Shown: positions 1 to 7,449 of the stretch, piece after piece
Layout of the letters: each line of letters begins with the position of its first letter
Position numbering within the stretch: the stretch's first letter is position 1
NCBI GenBank assembly: GCA_947463845.1
Contig: CANHUM010000031.1
Span: 1-10,405 of the forward strand
Reading direction: 5' to 3'
DNA: 10,405 bases
DNA from: Comamonadaceae bacterium
GTDB taxonomy: Bacteria > Pseudomonadota > Gammaproteobacteria > Burkholderiales > Burkholderiaceae_C
The notes under the pieces: generated by a model
The model's input: the letters and a program-made list of their open reading frames with translations, nothing else
The model's database searches: none
Told to the model about the DNA's origin: nothing
Program-made: the position numbers and the translations under genes

Positions 1-2670
1 GGCTTGTGGTACCCGGTGGACGTGTCCACCAGCGCCCAGGCCACGCTCGGAGGCATGGCCGGCAACAACTCGTGTGGCAGCCGCTCGATTGCCTACGGCA
101 ACATGGTGCACAACGTGCTGGGTGCCCAAGCCTGGCTGGCCGACGGCAGCTTGCTCGACTTTGGCGCCTACGAACAGGCACAGGGGCGGGCGCGCCAGAT
201 TGGCGACTTTGTGCGCGATCTGGCACAGCAGCATGCGAGCGAAATCGATGCCCATTGGCCCAAAGTCCTGCGCCGCGTGGCGGGCTACAACCTGGACATT
301 TTCCGCAACCAAAACGAACGGCCCTACACCGCCGATGGCTCGGTCAACCTGGCGCATTTGCTCATTGGCAGTGAAGGTACGCTGGCGCTGACGCGCTCGC
401 TCACCCTGCGCCTGGCCGAGTTGCCGCGTGCCAAGGTGTTGGGGGTGGTGAACTTCCCGACTTTTTACCAGGCGATGGACGCGGCGCAGCACATTGTCAA
501 ACTGGGGCAGGGCATGCCTTTGGGGCAGCTCTCGGCGGTCGAATTGGTGGACCGCACCATGATCGAGCTGTCTTTGCAAAACCCGGCGTTTGCACCCACC
601 ATCCGCACCGCCTTGTCGCCCCACATCAACGGCGGTATGCCCGAGGCGGTCCTGCTGGTGGAGTTTTCCGGTCCGAGCAAAGGCGATATCGCGCACAAGA
701 TCAAAGAACTGGTCGAGCTGATGGGCGACCTGGGCTTGCCCGGCAGCGTGGTCGAGATGGTGGATGACGCGCCGCAAAAAAACCTGTGGGAAGTGCGCAA
801 AGCGGGCCTGAACATCATGATGAGCCTGCGTGGCGACGGCAAGCCGGTGAGCTTCATCGAGGACTGTGCGGTGCCGCTGGAGAGTCTGGCCGAGTACACC
901 GAGGCCCTGACCGGTGTGTTTCGCAAATACGGCAGCCGGGGGACTTGGTATGCCCACGCCTCTGTGGGCACATTGCATGTGCGTCCCATTCTCGACATGC
1001 GCCGTGATGGCGCCGCCAAAATGCGCGCCATTGCCGAAGAGGCCAGCGCCCTGGTGCGCCGCTACAAAGGCGCTTTCAGTGGCGAGCACGGTGATGGACT
1101 GTGCCGTGGCGAATGGATCGGCTGGCAGTTCGGCCCGCGCATCAGCGAGGCTTTTGCGCAGATCAAACGCGAGATGGACCCGGGGCAACTCCTCTCACCC
1201 CAGCGCATTGTCAACCCACCCAAAATGGACGACACCACGCTGATGCGTTTTGCACCGACCTACAAGGTGGTGCCGATCCAAACCGCCTTGGACTGGCGCG
1301 CCTGGGACGTGCAAAACGACCCCTTGACCGAGCAAACCAGCGCACCCGGTACAGGCGGTGACCCGGCCCAAGGCTTGGCCAAGGCGGTGGAGATGTGCAA
1401 CAACAATGGTCATTGCCGCAAGTTTGATGCGGGCACCATGTGCCCCAGCTACCGTGTGACCCGCGATGAACAGCACCTGACGCGCGGGCGCGCCAACACC
1501 CTTCGCCTGGCCCTGAGTGGGCAGATGGAGGGTCTGGCGGGCGAAGACGCCCTGGCCAGCCAGGCGGTGCACGACGCGATGGACCTGTGCGTGGGCTGCA
1601 AGGGCTGCAAACGCGATTGCCCCACCGGGGTGGACATGGCCAAGATGAAGGTCGAGTTTTTGCAGCACTACAAGGCCAAACATGGCCACACACTGCAAGA
1701 CAAGTTGGTCGCCTACTTGCCTGAGTACGCGGCTTGGGGTGCGCGTTTGGCCCCGGTTTTGAACCTGCGCAACCGCATGCCGCGCTTGGCCGCCTTGACC
1801 GAAAAGCTGTTCGGTCTGTCGGCCCGTCGCAGCTTGCCGCAGTGGCATACGCGGCACTTCTTCAACACCCCGCCAAGCGCTGCACAAGCGACCGCCAGCC
1901 GCGAAGAGGTCTTGGTAGCGGCGCACGGCGTGGTCTTGTTTGTGGACACCTTCAACGGTTATTGGGAGTCGGCCAACGCACAGGCAGCGGTAAAGGTTTT
2001 GCAGGCGGCCGGCTACACCGTGCATGTGGCCACCAAGCTGCAGGACGATGGCAAGCACCTGTGCTGTGGCCGCACTTATTTGGCCACCGGCATGGTGGAC
2101 CGCGCCCGAGAGAAAGCCCGCGAAGTCCTGCAAAGTCTTTTGCCCTTTGCAGAGGCTGGTTTGCCCATTGTGGGCTTGGAGCCTTCGTGCCTTCTGACCT
2201 TGCGCGATGAGCTGCTGGTGATGGGCTTGGGCGAGGGGGCGCAATGCATTGCCAAGCAGGCCTTGTTGTTTGAAGAATTTCTAGCCCGTGAAGCAAAAGC
2301 CGGACATTTGGATGCACTCAAAGCGCGGATCGCGTCGGTGGACCGCCCGGTCTTGCTGCACGGGCACTGCCACCAAAAAGCCTTTGATGCGGTGTCACCC
2401 GTGATGGAAGTTTTGCGCTGGATACCGGGCGCCAAGCCGCAGCTGATCGAGAGCAGTTGCTGCGGCATGGCGGGCAGCTTTGGCTATGAGGCCAGCCACT
2501 ACGAGGTGTCCATGCAAATGGCCGAGTTGAGCCTGTTGCCCGCGGTGCGCGCCCAGCCCGACGCAATTGTGGTGGCCGATGGCACCAGCTGCCGGCACCA
2601 GATCCACGATGGCGCACAGCGCCAAGCGGTGCATCTGAGTCAGTTGTTGGCGGGCTTGCTGGGCCATTGA
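1..2670 (+). CDS. YdiJ-like FAD-linked oxidase / Fe-S oxidoreductase fusion (5' partial)
   Basis: Membrane-associated or cytosolic flavoprotein expected to oxidise a D-2-hydroxyacid (D-lactate or D-2-hydroxyglutarate type) and pass electrons through Fe-S centres to the respiratory chain. The reading frame is open from base 1, so the true start and the first part of the FAD-binding domain lie outside; 889 codons are present against roughly 1000 for E. coli YdiJ. Visible in order (window codons): FAD-binding segment GGMAGNNSCG near 17-26; FAD-oxidase C-terminal domain with HVRP at 326 and GEHGDG at 361-366; first ferredoxin-like cysteines (C466, C472, C481 in a CNNNGHC...MCP context); second cluster CVGCKGCKRDCP with C530, C533, C536, C540; then two CCG-type cysteine-rich modules with HLCCG near 686, GHCHQ with C790 and SSCCGMAG at 820-821. 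This FAD plus Fe-S plus CCG architecture in one chain is what GlcD and GlcF provide separately. The family call is firm; the substrate is not readable from sequence. The stop overlaps the convergent pseudouridine synthase gene by 31 bases. Confidence 0.93.
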   Translation, partial: GLWYPVDVSTSAQATLGGMAGNNSCGSRSIAYGNMVHNVLGAQAWLADGSLLDFGAYEQAQGRARQIGDFVRDLAQQHASEIDAHWPKVLRRVAGYNLDIFRNQNERPYTADGSVNLAHLLIGSEGTLALTRSLTLRLAELPRAKVLGVVNFPTFYQAMDAAQHIVKLGQGMPLGQLSAVELVDRTMIELSLQNPAFAPTIRTALSPHINGGMPEAVLLVEFSGPSKGDIAHKIKELVELMGDLGLPGSVVEMVDDAPQKNLWEVRKAGLNIMMSLRGDGKPVSFIEDCAVPLESLAEYTEALTGVFRKYGSRGTWYAHASVGTLHVRPILDMRRDGAAKMRAIAEEASALVRRYKGAFSGEHGDGLCRGEWIGWQFGPRISEAFAQIKREMDPGQLLSPQRIVNPPKMDDTTLMRFAPTYKVVPIQTALDWRAWDVQNDPLTEQTSAPGTGGDPAQGLAKAVEMCNNNGHCRKFDAGTMCPSYRVTRDEQHLTRGRANTLRLALSGQMEGLAGEDALASQAVHDAMDLCVGCKGCKRDCPTGVDMAKMKVEFLQHYKAKHGHTLQDKLVAYLPEYAAWGARLAPVLNLRNRMPRLAALTEKLFGLSARRSLPQWHTRHFFNTPPSAAQATASREEVLVAAHGVVLFVDTFNGYWESANAQAAVKVLQAAGYTVHVATKLQDDGKHLCCGRTYLATGMVDRAREKAREVLQSLLPFAEAGLPIVGLEPSCLLTLRDELLVMGLGEGAQCIAKQALLFEEFLAREAKAGHLDALKARIASVDRPVLLHGHCHQKAFDAVSPVMEVLRWIPGAKPQLIESSCCGMAGSFGYEASHYEVSMQMAELSLLPAVRAQPDAIVVADGTSCRHQIHDGAQRQAVHLSQLLAGLLGH

Positions 2671-3575
2671 AGCCTGAGCCCGCTGGTCCACTGGCGGCCC
2701 TGGCCGGTGATCGGGTCGGTGAATTCCATCGAATGGGCCAGCAATTGCAGTGGGTGACTGAAGTCTTCCGGCGCATCCGGGCCGCGCAGCACGGTGGGGT
2801 AGAAGGGGTCTGACTCGATCGGGATGCCCATGGCCAGCATGTGCACGCGCAGCTGGTGGCGTTTGCCCGAGACCGGCTCCAGCTGGTACAGCGCTCGACT
2901 CCCTTCGGTGTGCAACAAGCCGATGCGGGTTTCGCTGTTGGGCACGCCTGGCACCTCGCGCATCTTGAAAAAATGCGCCGGGTCTTCGACCAGACGGCTG
3001 GTGTGCACATGGGGCAGCGACAAATCGGGGCGATGCGCTGCCACCGCGTGGTAAGTCTTGCGGATGGCATGCGCACGAAACAAGGCGTGATAGGCATCGC
3101 GTTCATGCAGAGCTTTGCCAAACAGCACCAAGCCCGCTGTCTCACGGTCAATGCGGTGCAAGGGCACCAGATCGGCATGACCCGTCAGGCGTTTGAGCTG
3201 CACCAACAGGCACTGCTGCACATAAGGGCCCGATGGGGTCACGGGCATGAAATGCGGTTTGTCGGCCACCAGCAGGTGATCGTCCTGGAACAGGACCGTG
3301 GCTTTCATGGGCAAATCGGGTTCGTTGGCAACGTTGCGGTAATAAAAGAAACGCTGCCCCGCCTGGCACACTTGATCGGCCTTGGCACTTTGCCCGTTTT
3401 CTTGCAGCACCAGGCCTTGCTGGAGGCGGTCGGCCCACTCGGTGCGTGAGATACCGGACAAGCGCTGCACCAAAAATTCGAGCAGGTTGGGCCAATGGCC
3501 TGGCGGGACCGCGACCACGCTGGCGCTCACGCCCTCGCGAACAGGCATGTGGGCAACGCGTCCCGATCGGGTCAT
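2640..3575 (-). CDS. RluA-family RNA pseudouridine synthase
   Basis: Cytosolic enzyme that isomerises uridine to pseudouridine in rRNA or tRNA. The 311-residue product has an S4-like N-terminal stretch (about 42-80). The catalytic motif HRIDRETAGLVLF lies at 140-152, with D143 as the catalytic aspartate of the family HRLDxxTSG signature. A GKRHQLRVH motif at 237-245 corresponds to the family GRTHQIRVH element. I chose the ATG at 3575 because it follows the trmB stop by one base (TGA-C-ATG) and has an AGGG six bases upstream. A TTG at 3596 would add seven residues inside trmB and is less likely. It is the last gene of the minus-strand cluster and is probably translationally coupled to trmB. 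Its 3' end runs into the end of the opposite-strand dehydrogenase gene with no visible terminator. Which RNA and which uridine cannot be decided from sequence, so no symbol is given. Confidence 0.93.
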   Translation of the reverse strand: MTRSGRVAHMPVREGVSASVVAVPPGHWPNLLEFLVQRLSGISRTEWADRLQQGLVLQENGQSAKADQVCQAGQRFFYYRNVANEPDLPMKATVLFQDDHLLVADKPHFMPVTPSGPYVQQCLLVQLKRLTGHADLVPLHRIDRETAGLVLFGKALHERDAYHALFRAHAIRKTYHAVAAHRPDLSLPHVHTSRLVEDPAHFFKMREVPGVPNSETRIGLLHTEGSRALYQLEPVSGKRHQLRVHMLAMGIPIESDPFYPTVLRGPDAPEDFSHPLQLLAHSMEFTDPITGQGRQWTSGLRLQWPSKPANN

Positions 3576-3576
3576 G

Positions 3577-4317
3577 TCAGACCCTGCGGAAGACAAGGTC
3601 CCACACGCCGTGACCCAGTTTCAAGCCCCGGTTTTCAAATTTGGTCAGGGGCCGGTAGTCGGGCTTGGTGGCAAAGCCGTCCGCCGCATCGCTGGTGTTG
3701 GCCAGCAGAGGCTCGGCGCGCAGCACGCCCATCATCTGTTCGGAGTAGGGCTGCCAATCGGTGGCCAGGTGCAGATAACCGCCAGGTTTGATGTGCTGGG
3801 CCAGGCGATGCACAAAGGGCGGCTGGATCAGGCGGCGCTTGTGGTGGCGGCTTTTGTGCCAAGGGTCTGGAAAGAAGATGTGTACGCCGTCCAGACTGTC
3901 CGAGCCCAGCATGTGGTCCATGACTTCAATCGCGTCGTGTTGCACGATGCGGATGTTGCCAATGTGATCTTCGCCACAACGCTTGAGCAAGGCGCCCACC
4001 CCCGGCTCATGCACCTCGCAGCACAAGAAGTTGTCATGCGGGCGCACCTGCGCGATCTTGGCGGTGGCATCGCCCATGCCAAAACCGATTTCCAGAATCA
4101 GCGGAGCGCTGCGCCCAAATGCGGCCTGCAGATCCAGGCGCTTGGCGCTGTAGGGCACCAAAAACTCGGGTCCGAATTGCTCAAACGCCCGCATTTGGCC
4201 TGGTCCCATGCGTCCGGCACGCAGCACATAGGTTTTGATGGTGCGCATGAAGGGGGATTCCTTGGCATCTTGGGCTTCGGATGCCGGTTCGGTCGTGTTG
4301 TCTTCAGGCGTCGTCAT
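3577..4317 (-). CDS. trmB: tRNA (guanine-N7-)-methyltransferase
   Basis: Uses S-adenosylmethionine to make m7G at position 46 of the tRNA variable loop. The 246-residue product shows the SAM-binding motif EIGFGMG at 76-82, an acidic residue at 101 at the end of the next strand, the family signature [15 protein letters not shown] at 148-162, and the C-terminal element [17 protein letters not shown] at 225-241. All are complete, so it should be active. The start is uncertain. The ATG at 4317 begins a typical low-complexity N-terminus ([11 protein letters not shown]). An in-frame ATG at 4350 overlaps the gluQ stop as TAATG and would add 11 residues; a further upstream ATG at 4392 lies well inside gluQ. 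Neither favoured start has a clear Shine-Dalgarno. The gene sits between gluQ and the pseudouridine synthase gene, and its stop is one base before the latter's ATG. Confidence 0.96.
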   Translation of the reverse strand: MTTPEDNTTEPASEAQDAKESPFMRTIKTYVLRAGRMGPGQMRAFEQFGPEFLVPYSAKRLDLQAAFGRSAPLILEIGFGMGDATAKIAQVRPHDNFLCCEVHEPGVGALLKRCGEDHIGNIRIVQHDAIEVMDHMLGSDSLDGVHIFFPDPWHKSRHHKRRLIQPPFVHRLAQHIKPGGYLHLATDWQPYSEQMMGVLRAEPLLANTSDAADGFATKPDYRPLTKFENRGLKLGHGVWDLVFRRV

Positions 4318-4348
4318 GGATGTGCGTGGCGTGTGTGCAAAGCCTGCC

Positions 4349-4354
4349 ATTATC
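4349..4354 (-). promoter_or_regulatory. Possible internal -10 element before trmB
   Basis: The minus strand reads GATAAT (five of six matches to TATAAT) at the end of gluQ, about 31 bases upstream of the ATG at 4317. A start site about seven bases downstream would leave a short leader for trmB and would favour 4317 over 4350 as its start. No good -35 is present at the usual spacing, so this is weak evidence. Confidence 0.22.
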
Positions 4355-5252
4355 GTGGCTGCAGGTCGTCGGTAGGCCATGCCGCCCACCAAGCCAGCGT
4401 TTGCGCTTTGTCTTGACCCTTGGGTGCTGCAGGCAGCCCCAACACCTGCGCCGCAGCGTTCAAAGCACTCAACACCGCCTGTGGGTCATTCAAATCCAGC
4501 GCCAGCGCCCCATTTTGTTTACTGAGTTTTTCGCCATTCACACCCAGCACCAGAGGTGTGTGCAGGTATTGGGGTGTGGGCAGGCCCAAAGCCGCTTGCA
4601 GCACCATTTGGCGTGCGGTGTTGTCGGCCAGATCCTGGCCGCGCACCACATGCGTGATGCCTTGGGCCGCATCGTCTACGACCACCGCCAATTGGTAGGC
4701 CCACAGCCCATCGGCGCGCAGCAGCACAAAGTCGCCCACGGCCTCCACCACGTTTTGCTGTTGGGCCCCCAGGCGGCGGTCATGCCATTGCGTCACAGCG
4801 GGCAGGCCCAGGGCCGTTTGTACAGCCTGCACATTCAGCCGCCAGGCGCGGGCAGGTTTGCCCATGAGGCCTTGGCGGCAGGTGCCGGGGTAAATGGCCG
4901 ATTGGTGTCGCATGACAGCCTGGGCCGATTCAATGTCCTTGCGCGAGCAGCCACAAGGGTAGACCCAGCCTTTGTCCACCAGAGTTTGCAGAGCGGCTGC
5001 ATAGGCTGGGCTGCGTTGGCTTTGCCACAGCACCGGGCCATCGGGCCACAGACCACAAGCTGCCAGCTGCTGCAAGATGGCCTGATCAGCCCCGGGCACG
5101 CAACGCGGTGTATCCACGTCTTCGATGCGCACGTGCCAGTGGCCTCCATGGGCACGCGCATCCCGCCAACTGGCCAGTGCCGCGACCAGCGAGCCAGCAT
5201 GCAAAAGGCCGGTTGGCGAGGGTGCAAACCGGCCTGTGTACACCTCAGACAT
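4350..5252 (-). CDS. gluQ: Glutamyl-Q tRNA(Asp) synthetase
   Basis: A truncated glutamyl-tRNA synthetase paralogue that activates glutamate without tRNA and attaches it to queuosine-34 in the anticodon of tRNA(Asp). The 300-residue product is the right size, covering only the catalytic core without the anticodon-binding domain of GltX. Visible features: HIGH-like motif [11 protein letters not shown] at 11-21, RIEDVDTPR at 42-50, and zinc-site residues C100, C102, Y121, C125 in the CxC...YxxxC pattern of GluQRS. A KMSKS-like KLSKQ lies at 242-246. The ATG at 5252 follows the upstream oxidoreductase stop by six bases, so it is read as part of that transcript. The stop TAA overlaps a possible trmB start. 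Its presence implies that the organism makes or salvages queuosine; no queuosine biosynthesis gene is in the window. Confidence 0.96.
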   Translation of the reverse strand: MSEVYTGRFAPSPTGLLHAGSLVAALASWRDARAHGGHWHVRIEDVDTPRCVPGADQAILQQLAACGLWPDGPVLWQSQRSPAYAAALQTLVDKGWVYPCGCSRKDIESAQAVMRHQSAIYPGTCRQGLMGKPARAWRLNVQAVQTALGLPAVTQWHDRRLGAQQQNVVEAVGDFVLLRADGLWAYQLAVVVDDAAQGITHVVRGQDLADNTARQMVLQAALGLPTPQYLHTPLVLGVNGEKLSKQNGALALDLNDPQAVLSALNAAAQVLGLPAAPKGQDKAQTLAWWAAWPTDDLQPR

Positions 5253-5258
5253 GCAGGG

Positions 5259-6305
5259 TCAACGTTTTTTGAGCACTGCCAAGGCCAGCTCTAGGCCCGA
5301 GACGAATGCGTCTTCTACCCGGTGGCCCAGGCACCAGTCGCCGCACAGCCCGATGCCCTGGTCTTTGAACCACAAGTGGCTTTGTCCCAAGGGCTGGGCT
5401 GTTTTGGCGTACAGCCAGCGGTGCACTTCGGCATGGTCCGGGGTGACACGGATACCGCTGATTTCGGCAAAGGCCTTGATGAGTTTGCCTTTGATCCGAT
5501 CGGGCGTGTCATCGATGTGCTCGGCCGACCAGGGTGCGCTGGCCTGCACGGTCCAACGCTCAACGCGCTCGCGCCCCGGTTTGGACGACTCGCGGGCCAT
5601 CCAGGCGATGCGGTGGTGTGTGCTGCGGGCGGCGTTCCATTGCGGGCCGATGGTGATCAGACCCGGTTGCACAGCTTGGGGGTAGGCCAGCATCAGTGTC
5701 CAGCAAGGGTCCACGCGCACCGCGCCCAAGGGTTTGGCCATGGCGCTCAGACCTGAGGCCAGAAGCAAGGCCTGCGCCTGGGCCGGTGGGATGGCCAAGA
5801 TGACCCTGTCAAACCCGGCATAAATGTGCTGTCCGCCATCGTCACTTTCAGTGTGCAACTGCCACCCGTTTTTCCTCAAGGGGTCGGGGGAGATGTGTGT
5901 GACGCGGGTTTGCAGCTTGACATTGCCGTCTTCCACCAACGGCGTTGCCCAGGCCTTGACCAAGCCGTTCATACCGGGGGTGGCCACCCAGTGACGCTCG
6001 CCGCCCGGCAGGCCGGCCTCGATCACGCGGCCATTGGGGTCGAGCACGCGCACGGCGTTGGCGCTCCAGGGTTTGCACACGCCAGGGACAGTGCCGATGG
6101 CCAGCTCAAAACGCGGGTCGCGCACGGTGAAATACTGCGTCCCGTGGTCAAAGCCGCCAAAAGCGCTGGCACGGGTGGACATGCGACCGCCCAAGCCTCG
6201 GCTTTTTTCGAACAGGGTGACGGTGTATCCAGCTTGGCGCAGGGTGCGGGCGCAAGTGACGCCGGCCATGCCGACGCCAATGATGGCGATGTGTGGTGTA
6301 GTCAT
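5259..6305 (-). CDS. Renalase-like NAD(P)/FAD-dependent oxidoreductase (COG3380 type)
   Basis: A 348-residue soluble flavoprotein of the amine-oxidase fold. The N-terminus has the dinucleotide-binding motif GVGMAG at 10-15, followed by E33 and the flavin-contacting GLGGRMSTR at 37-45, then FDHGTQYFTVRD at 52-63. The C-terminus carries the second FAD contact, GIGLCGDW...VEDAFVSG, beginning near 317. This layout is that of the bacterial predicted NAD/FAD-dependent oxidoreductases related to renalase, whose substrates are mostly unknown; a reduced nicotinamide or amine-like substrate is possible. It has no signal peptide or membrane segment. It is the first gene of the minus-strand cluster and lies six bases before gluQ, so it is co-transcribed with RNA-modification genes although no RNA role is known to me. 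A 74-base gap separates it from the lysR-type gene upstream. The ATG at 6305 is supported by the immediate Rossmann motif. Confidence 0.9.
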   Translation of the reverse strand: MTTPHIAIIGVGMAGVTCARTLRQAGYTVTLFEKSRGLGGRMSTRASAFGGFDHGTQYFTVRDPRFELAIGTVPGVCKPWSANAVRVLDPNGRVIEAGLPGGERHWVATPGMNGLVKAWATPLVEDGNVKLQTRVTHISPDPLRKNGWQLHTESDDGGQHIYAGFDRVILAIPPAQAQALLLASGLSAMAKPLGAVRVDPCWTLMLAYPQAVQPGLITIGPQWNAARSTHHRIAWMARESSKPGRERVERWTVQASAPWSAEHIDDTPDRIKGKLIKAFAEISGIRVTPDHAEVHRWLYAKTAQPLGQSHLWFKDQGIGLCGDWCLGHRVEDAFVSGLELALAVLKKR

Positions 6306-6311
6306 GCTTTC

Positions 6312-6317
6312 ACTTTA
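6312..6317 (-). promoter_or_regulatory. Possible -10 element for the oxidoreductase-gluQ-trmB cluster
   Basis: On the minus strand the hexamer TAAAGT (four of six matches to TATAAT) ends six bases before the ATG at 6305. No convincing -35 is seen 16-19 bases upstream. If used, the transcript would start at or next to the ATG. The 74-base gap 6306-6379 holds no clear terminator for the preceding LysR gene, so readthrough from it is an alternative. Confidence 0.22.
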
Positions 6318-6379
6318 GCCGAGAAACGGTGCTTTGGACGGTCCGGGTGGGTTATCCCCGATGCATGCACAGGCCGCGC

Positions 6380-7318
6380 TCACTTCAGGTGCACCGGCCG
6401 CAGCAGCGCTTGGCGTGTGGCAGGCCGCTCCAGTTGGTCCAGCCACCAGCGCAAGGCTTGTCCAGCGGGCGCTTGCGGGGTGTCACGCCAGGCGATGTGG
6501 CACGTGTTGGCGCGCTGTGAGCTGACTTTTTTGGCAACCAGCATGCCCTTGTCGATGTAGGGGCGCGCCAGTGACTCGGGTAAAAAGCCGCCACCCAGGC
6601 CACGCAACTGGGCCTCGAGTTTGCTTTGCATATCGGGCACGGTGAACACGTCTTGCCCGCCTTGTAGGCCAATGGTCAGTCCCGCCCCACGACTGACCGA
6701 GTCGGCCACGGCCACGGCCCGGTGCTGCTGCAAACGGACATCACTCAGCGGCTCGGGGGCGAGGGCCAGCGGGTGGTGCGGCGCCACAGCAAAGACAAAG
6801 GCAACGTCGCCCAGCACCGCGTGCCGGATGTCCTGTTTCAACCCGGGCTCCAGCACCACGCCCAGGGCCAGATCGGCCTGGCCCGATGTCAGTGCGGCCA
6901 AGGTACCCGACAAGGTTTCATGGCGCAGTCGCAGGCGTGTTGGACCACCCAGCGCCAGGAAGCTGGCACACAAATCCATCACCACGCTGCGGGAAACGAT
7001 GCTGTCTACCGCCAAGGTGAACACCGCCTCCCAGCCCGTGGCCACGCGCCGTACACGGTTGGCCACGGCGTCCATGTCGTCCAGCAAGCGACTGGCCTCG
7101 CGCAGCAACTCCCGGCCGGCAGCGGTGGGCACGGCTTGCCGGGCACTGCGGTCAAACAGCAGCACATCGAGTGCGTCCTCGATCTGGCGGACCCTGTAGG
7201 TCAGGGCACTGGGCACCAGGTTCAGGGCTCGGGCCGCAGCGGCAAAGCTGCCATGCTGGCCAATGGCTTGCAGCATCAGCAGGGCTTCGGGTGTGAGCCA
7301 GTCGCGTGGAGTTTGCAT
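6380..7318 (-). CDS. LysR-type transcriptional regulator, YhaJ-like
   Basis: A 312-residue DNA-binding regulator. The winged helix-turn-helix is in residues 8-67 (LTPEALLMLQAIGQHGSFAA, then a VPSALTYRVRQIEDALDVLLF segment), followed by a linker helix and a two-lobed effector-binding domain from about 90 to 300. The HTH wording, with VPSALTYR in place of the commoner QPAVSRQI, resembles E. coli YhaJ, a regulator that responds to aromatic or quinone-type compounds and lies beside the pirin gene yhaK. Here too the neighbour is a pirin gene, transcribed divergently from 7450. A near-perfect palindrome with a LysR T-N11-A core lies 13 bases upstream of this ATG, where it would overlap this gene's own promoter, consistent with autorepression and activation of the divergent genes. 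The effector is inferred only by analogy. The ATG at 7318 fits the family N-terminus; no clear Shine-Dalgarno is visible. Confidence 0.94.
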   Translation of the reverse strand: MQTPRDWLTPEALLMLQAIGQHGSFAAAARALNLVPSALTYRVRQIEDALDVLLFDRSARQAVPTAAGRELLREASRLLDDMDAVANRVRRVATGWEAVFTLAVDSIVSRSVVMDLCASFLALGGPTRLRLRHETLSGTLAALTSGQADLALGVVLEPGLKQDIRHAVLGDVAFVFAVAPHHPLALAPEPLSDVRLQQHRAVAVADSVSRGAGLTIGLQGGQDVFTVPDMQSKLEAQLRGLGGGFLPESLARPYIDKGMLVAKKVSSQRANTCHIAWRDTPQAPAGQALRWWLDQLERPATRQALLRPVHLK

Positions 7319-7331
7319 AGTGGGGCGTTTT

Positions 7332-7352
7332 TCATTGAAATAATTTGAATGA
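7332..7352. promoter_or_regulatory. LysR-type operator palindrome (T-N11-A) in the divergent gap
   Basis: A 21-base inverted repeat centred on base 7342: outer arms TCATT (7332-7336) and AATGA (7348-7352), inner arms AAAT (7338-7341) and ATTT (7343-7346). Nine of ten base pairs are symmetric; only the G/G pair at 7337/7347 breaks it. T7336 and A7348 form the T-N11-A core known for LysR-family binding sites. It lies 13 bases from the regulator ATG and 97 bases from the pirin ATG, the usual place for the high-affinity site of a divergent LysR regulator. Confidence 0.7.
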
Positions 7353-7375
7353 TGCCAGCAAACCGCATCAACGGT

Positions 7376-7389
7376 TCAAGTGGGCTTGA
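7376..7389. promoter_or_regulatory. Short inverted repeat, possible secondary regulator site
   Basis: Arms TCAAG (7376-7380) and CTTGA (7385-7389) flank a four-base TGGG spacer. The centre is about 40 bases downstream of the main palindrome towards the pirin gene, where LysR activators often contact a weaker second site. It lacks a T-N11-A core, and five-base arms occur by chance, so this is tentative. Confidence 0.25.
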
Positions 7390-7436
7390 TCGGTAAAGTC
7401 CAGTCCTGGTGTGCGGCCATGTCGCTGCTTCATAAC

Positions 7437-7441
7437 AAGGA
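7437..7441 (+). promoter_or_regulatory. Ribosome binding site of the pirin gene
   Basis: AAGGA lies eight bases before the ATG at 7450. It decides the start: the frame is also open from 7411, but that upstream ATG has no such site and would add 13 residues unlike any pirin N-terminus I know. Confidence 0.75.
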
Positions 7442-7449
7442 ACAAAACC

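Noticed and set aside
1195..2244. Long minus-strand open frame of about 349 codons antisense to the dehydrogenase gene
   Set aside because: It lies wholly inside a gene with clear FAD and Fe-S motifs, and its product is low-complexity with no recognisable domain; long antisense frames are common in GC-rich coding DNA.
1..2670. Separate glcD and glcF genes
   Set aside because: The FAD domain and the Fe-S/CCG domains are in one uninterrupted frame with no stop or restart, so this is a single fused protein.
3576..3596. TTG start for the pseudouridine synthase seven codons upstream
   Set aside because: The ATG at 3575 is preceded by AGGG at good spacing and sits directly after the trmB stop; the TTG would place the start inside trmB with no better signal.
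4281..5294. Plus-strand open frame of about 337 codons across gluQ
   Set aside because: It is antisense to gluQ, which has complete synthetase motifs; the predicted protein resembles no family I know and has no ribosome binding site.
5826..6560. Plus-strand open frame of about 244 codons spanning the end of the LysR gene and the start of the oxidoreductase gene
   Set aside because: It covers two well-supported genes on the other strand and has no family features.
7386..7399. sigma-70-like promoter for the pirin gene (TTGATC with TAAAGT)
   Set aside because: The two hexamers almost touch instead of being about 17 bases apart, so no real promoter could be assigned by eye.
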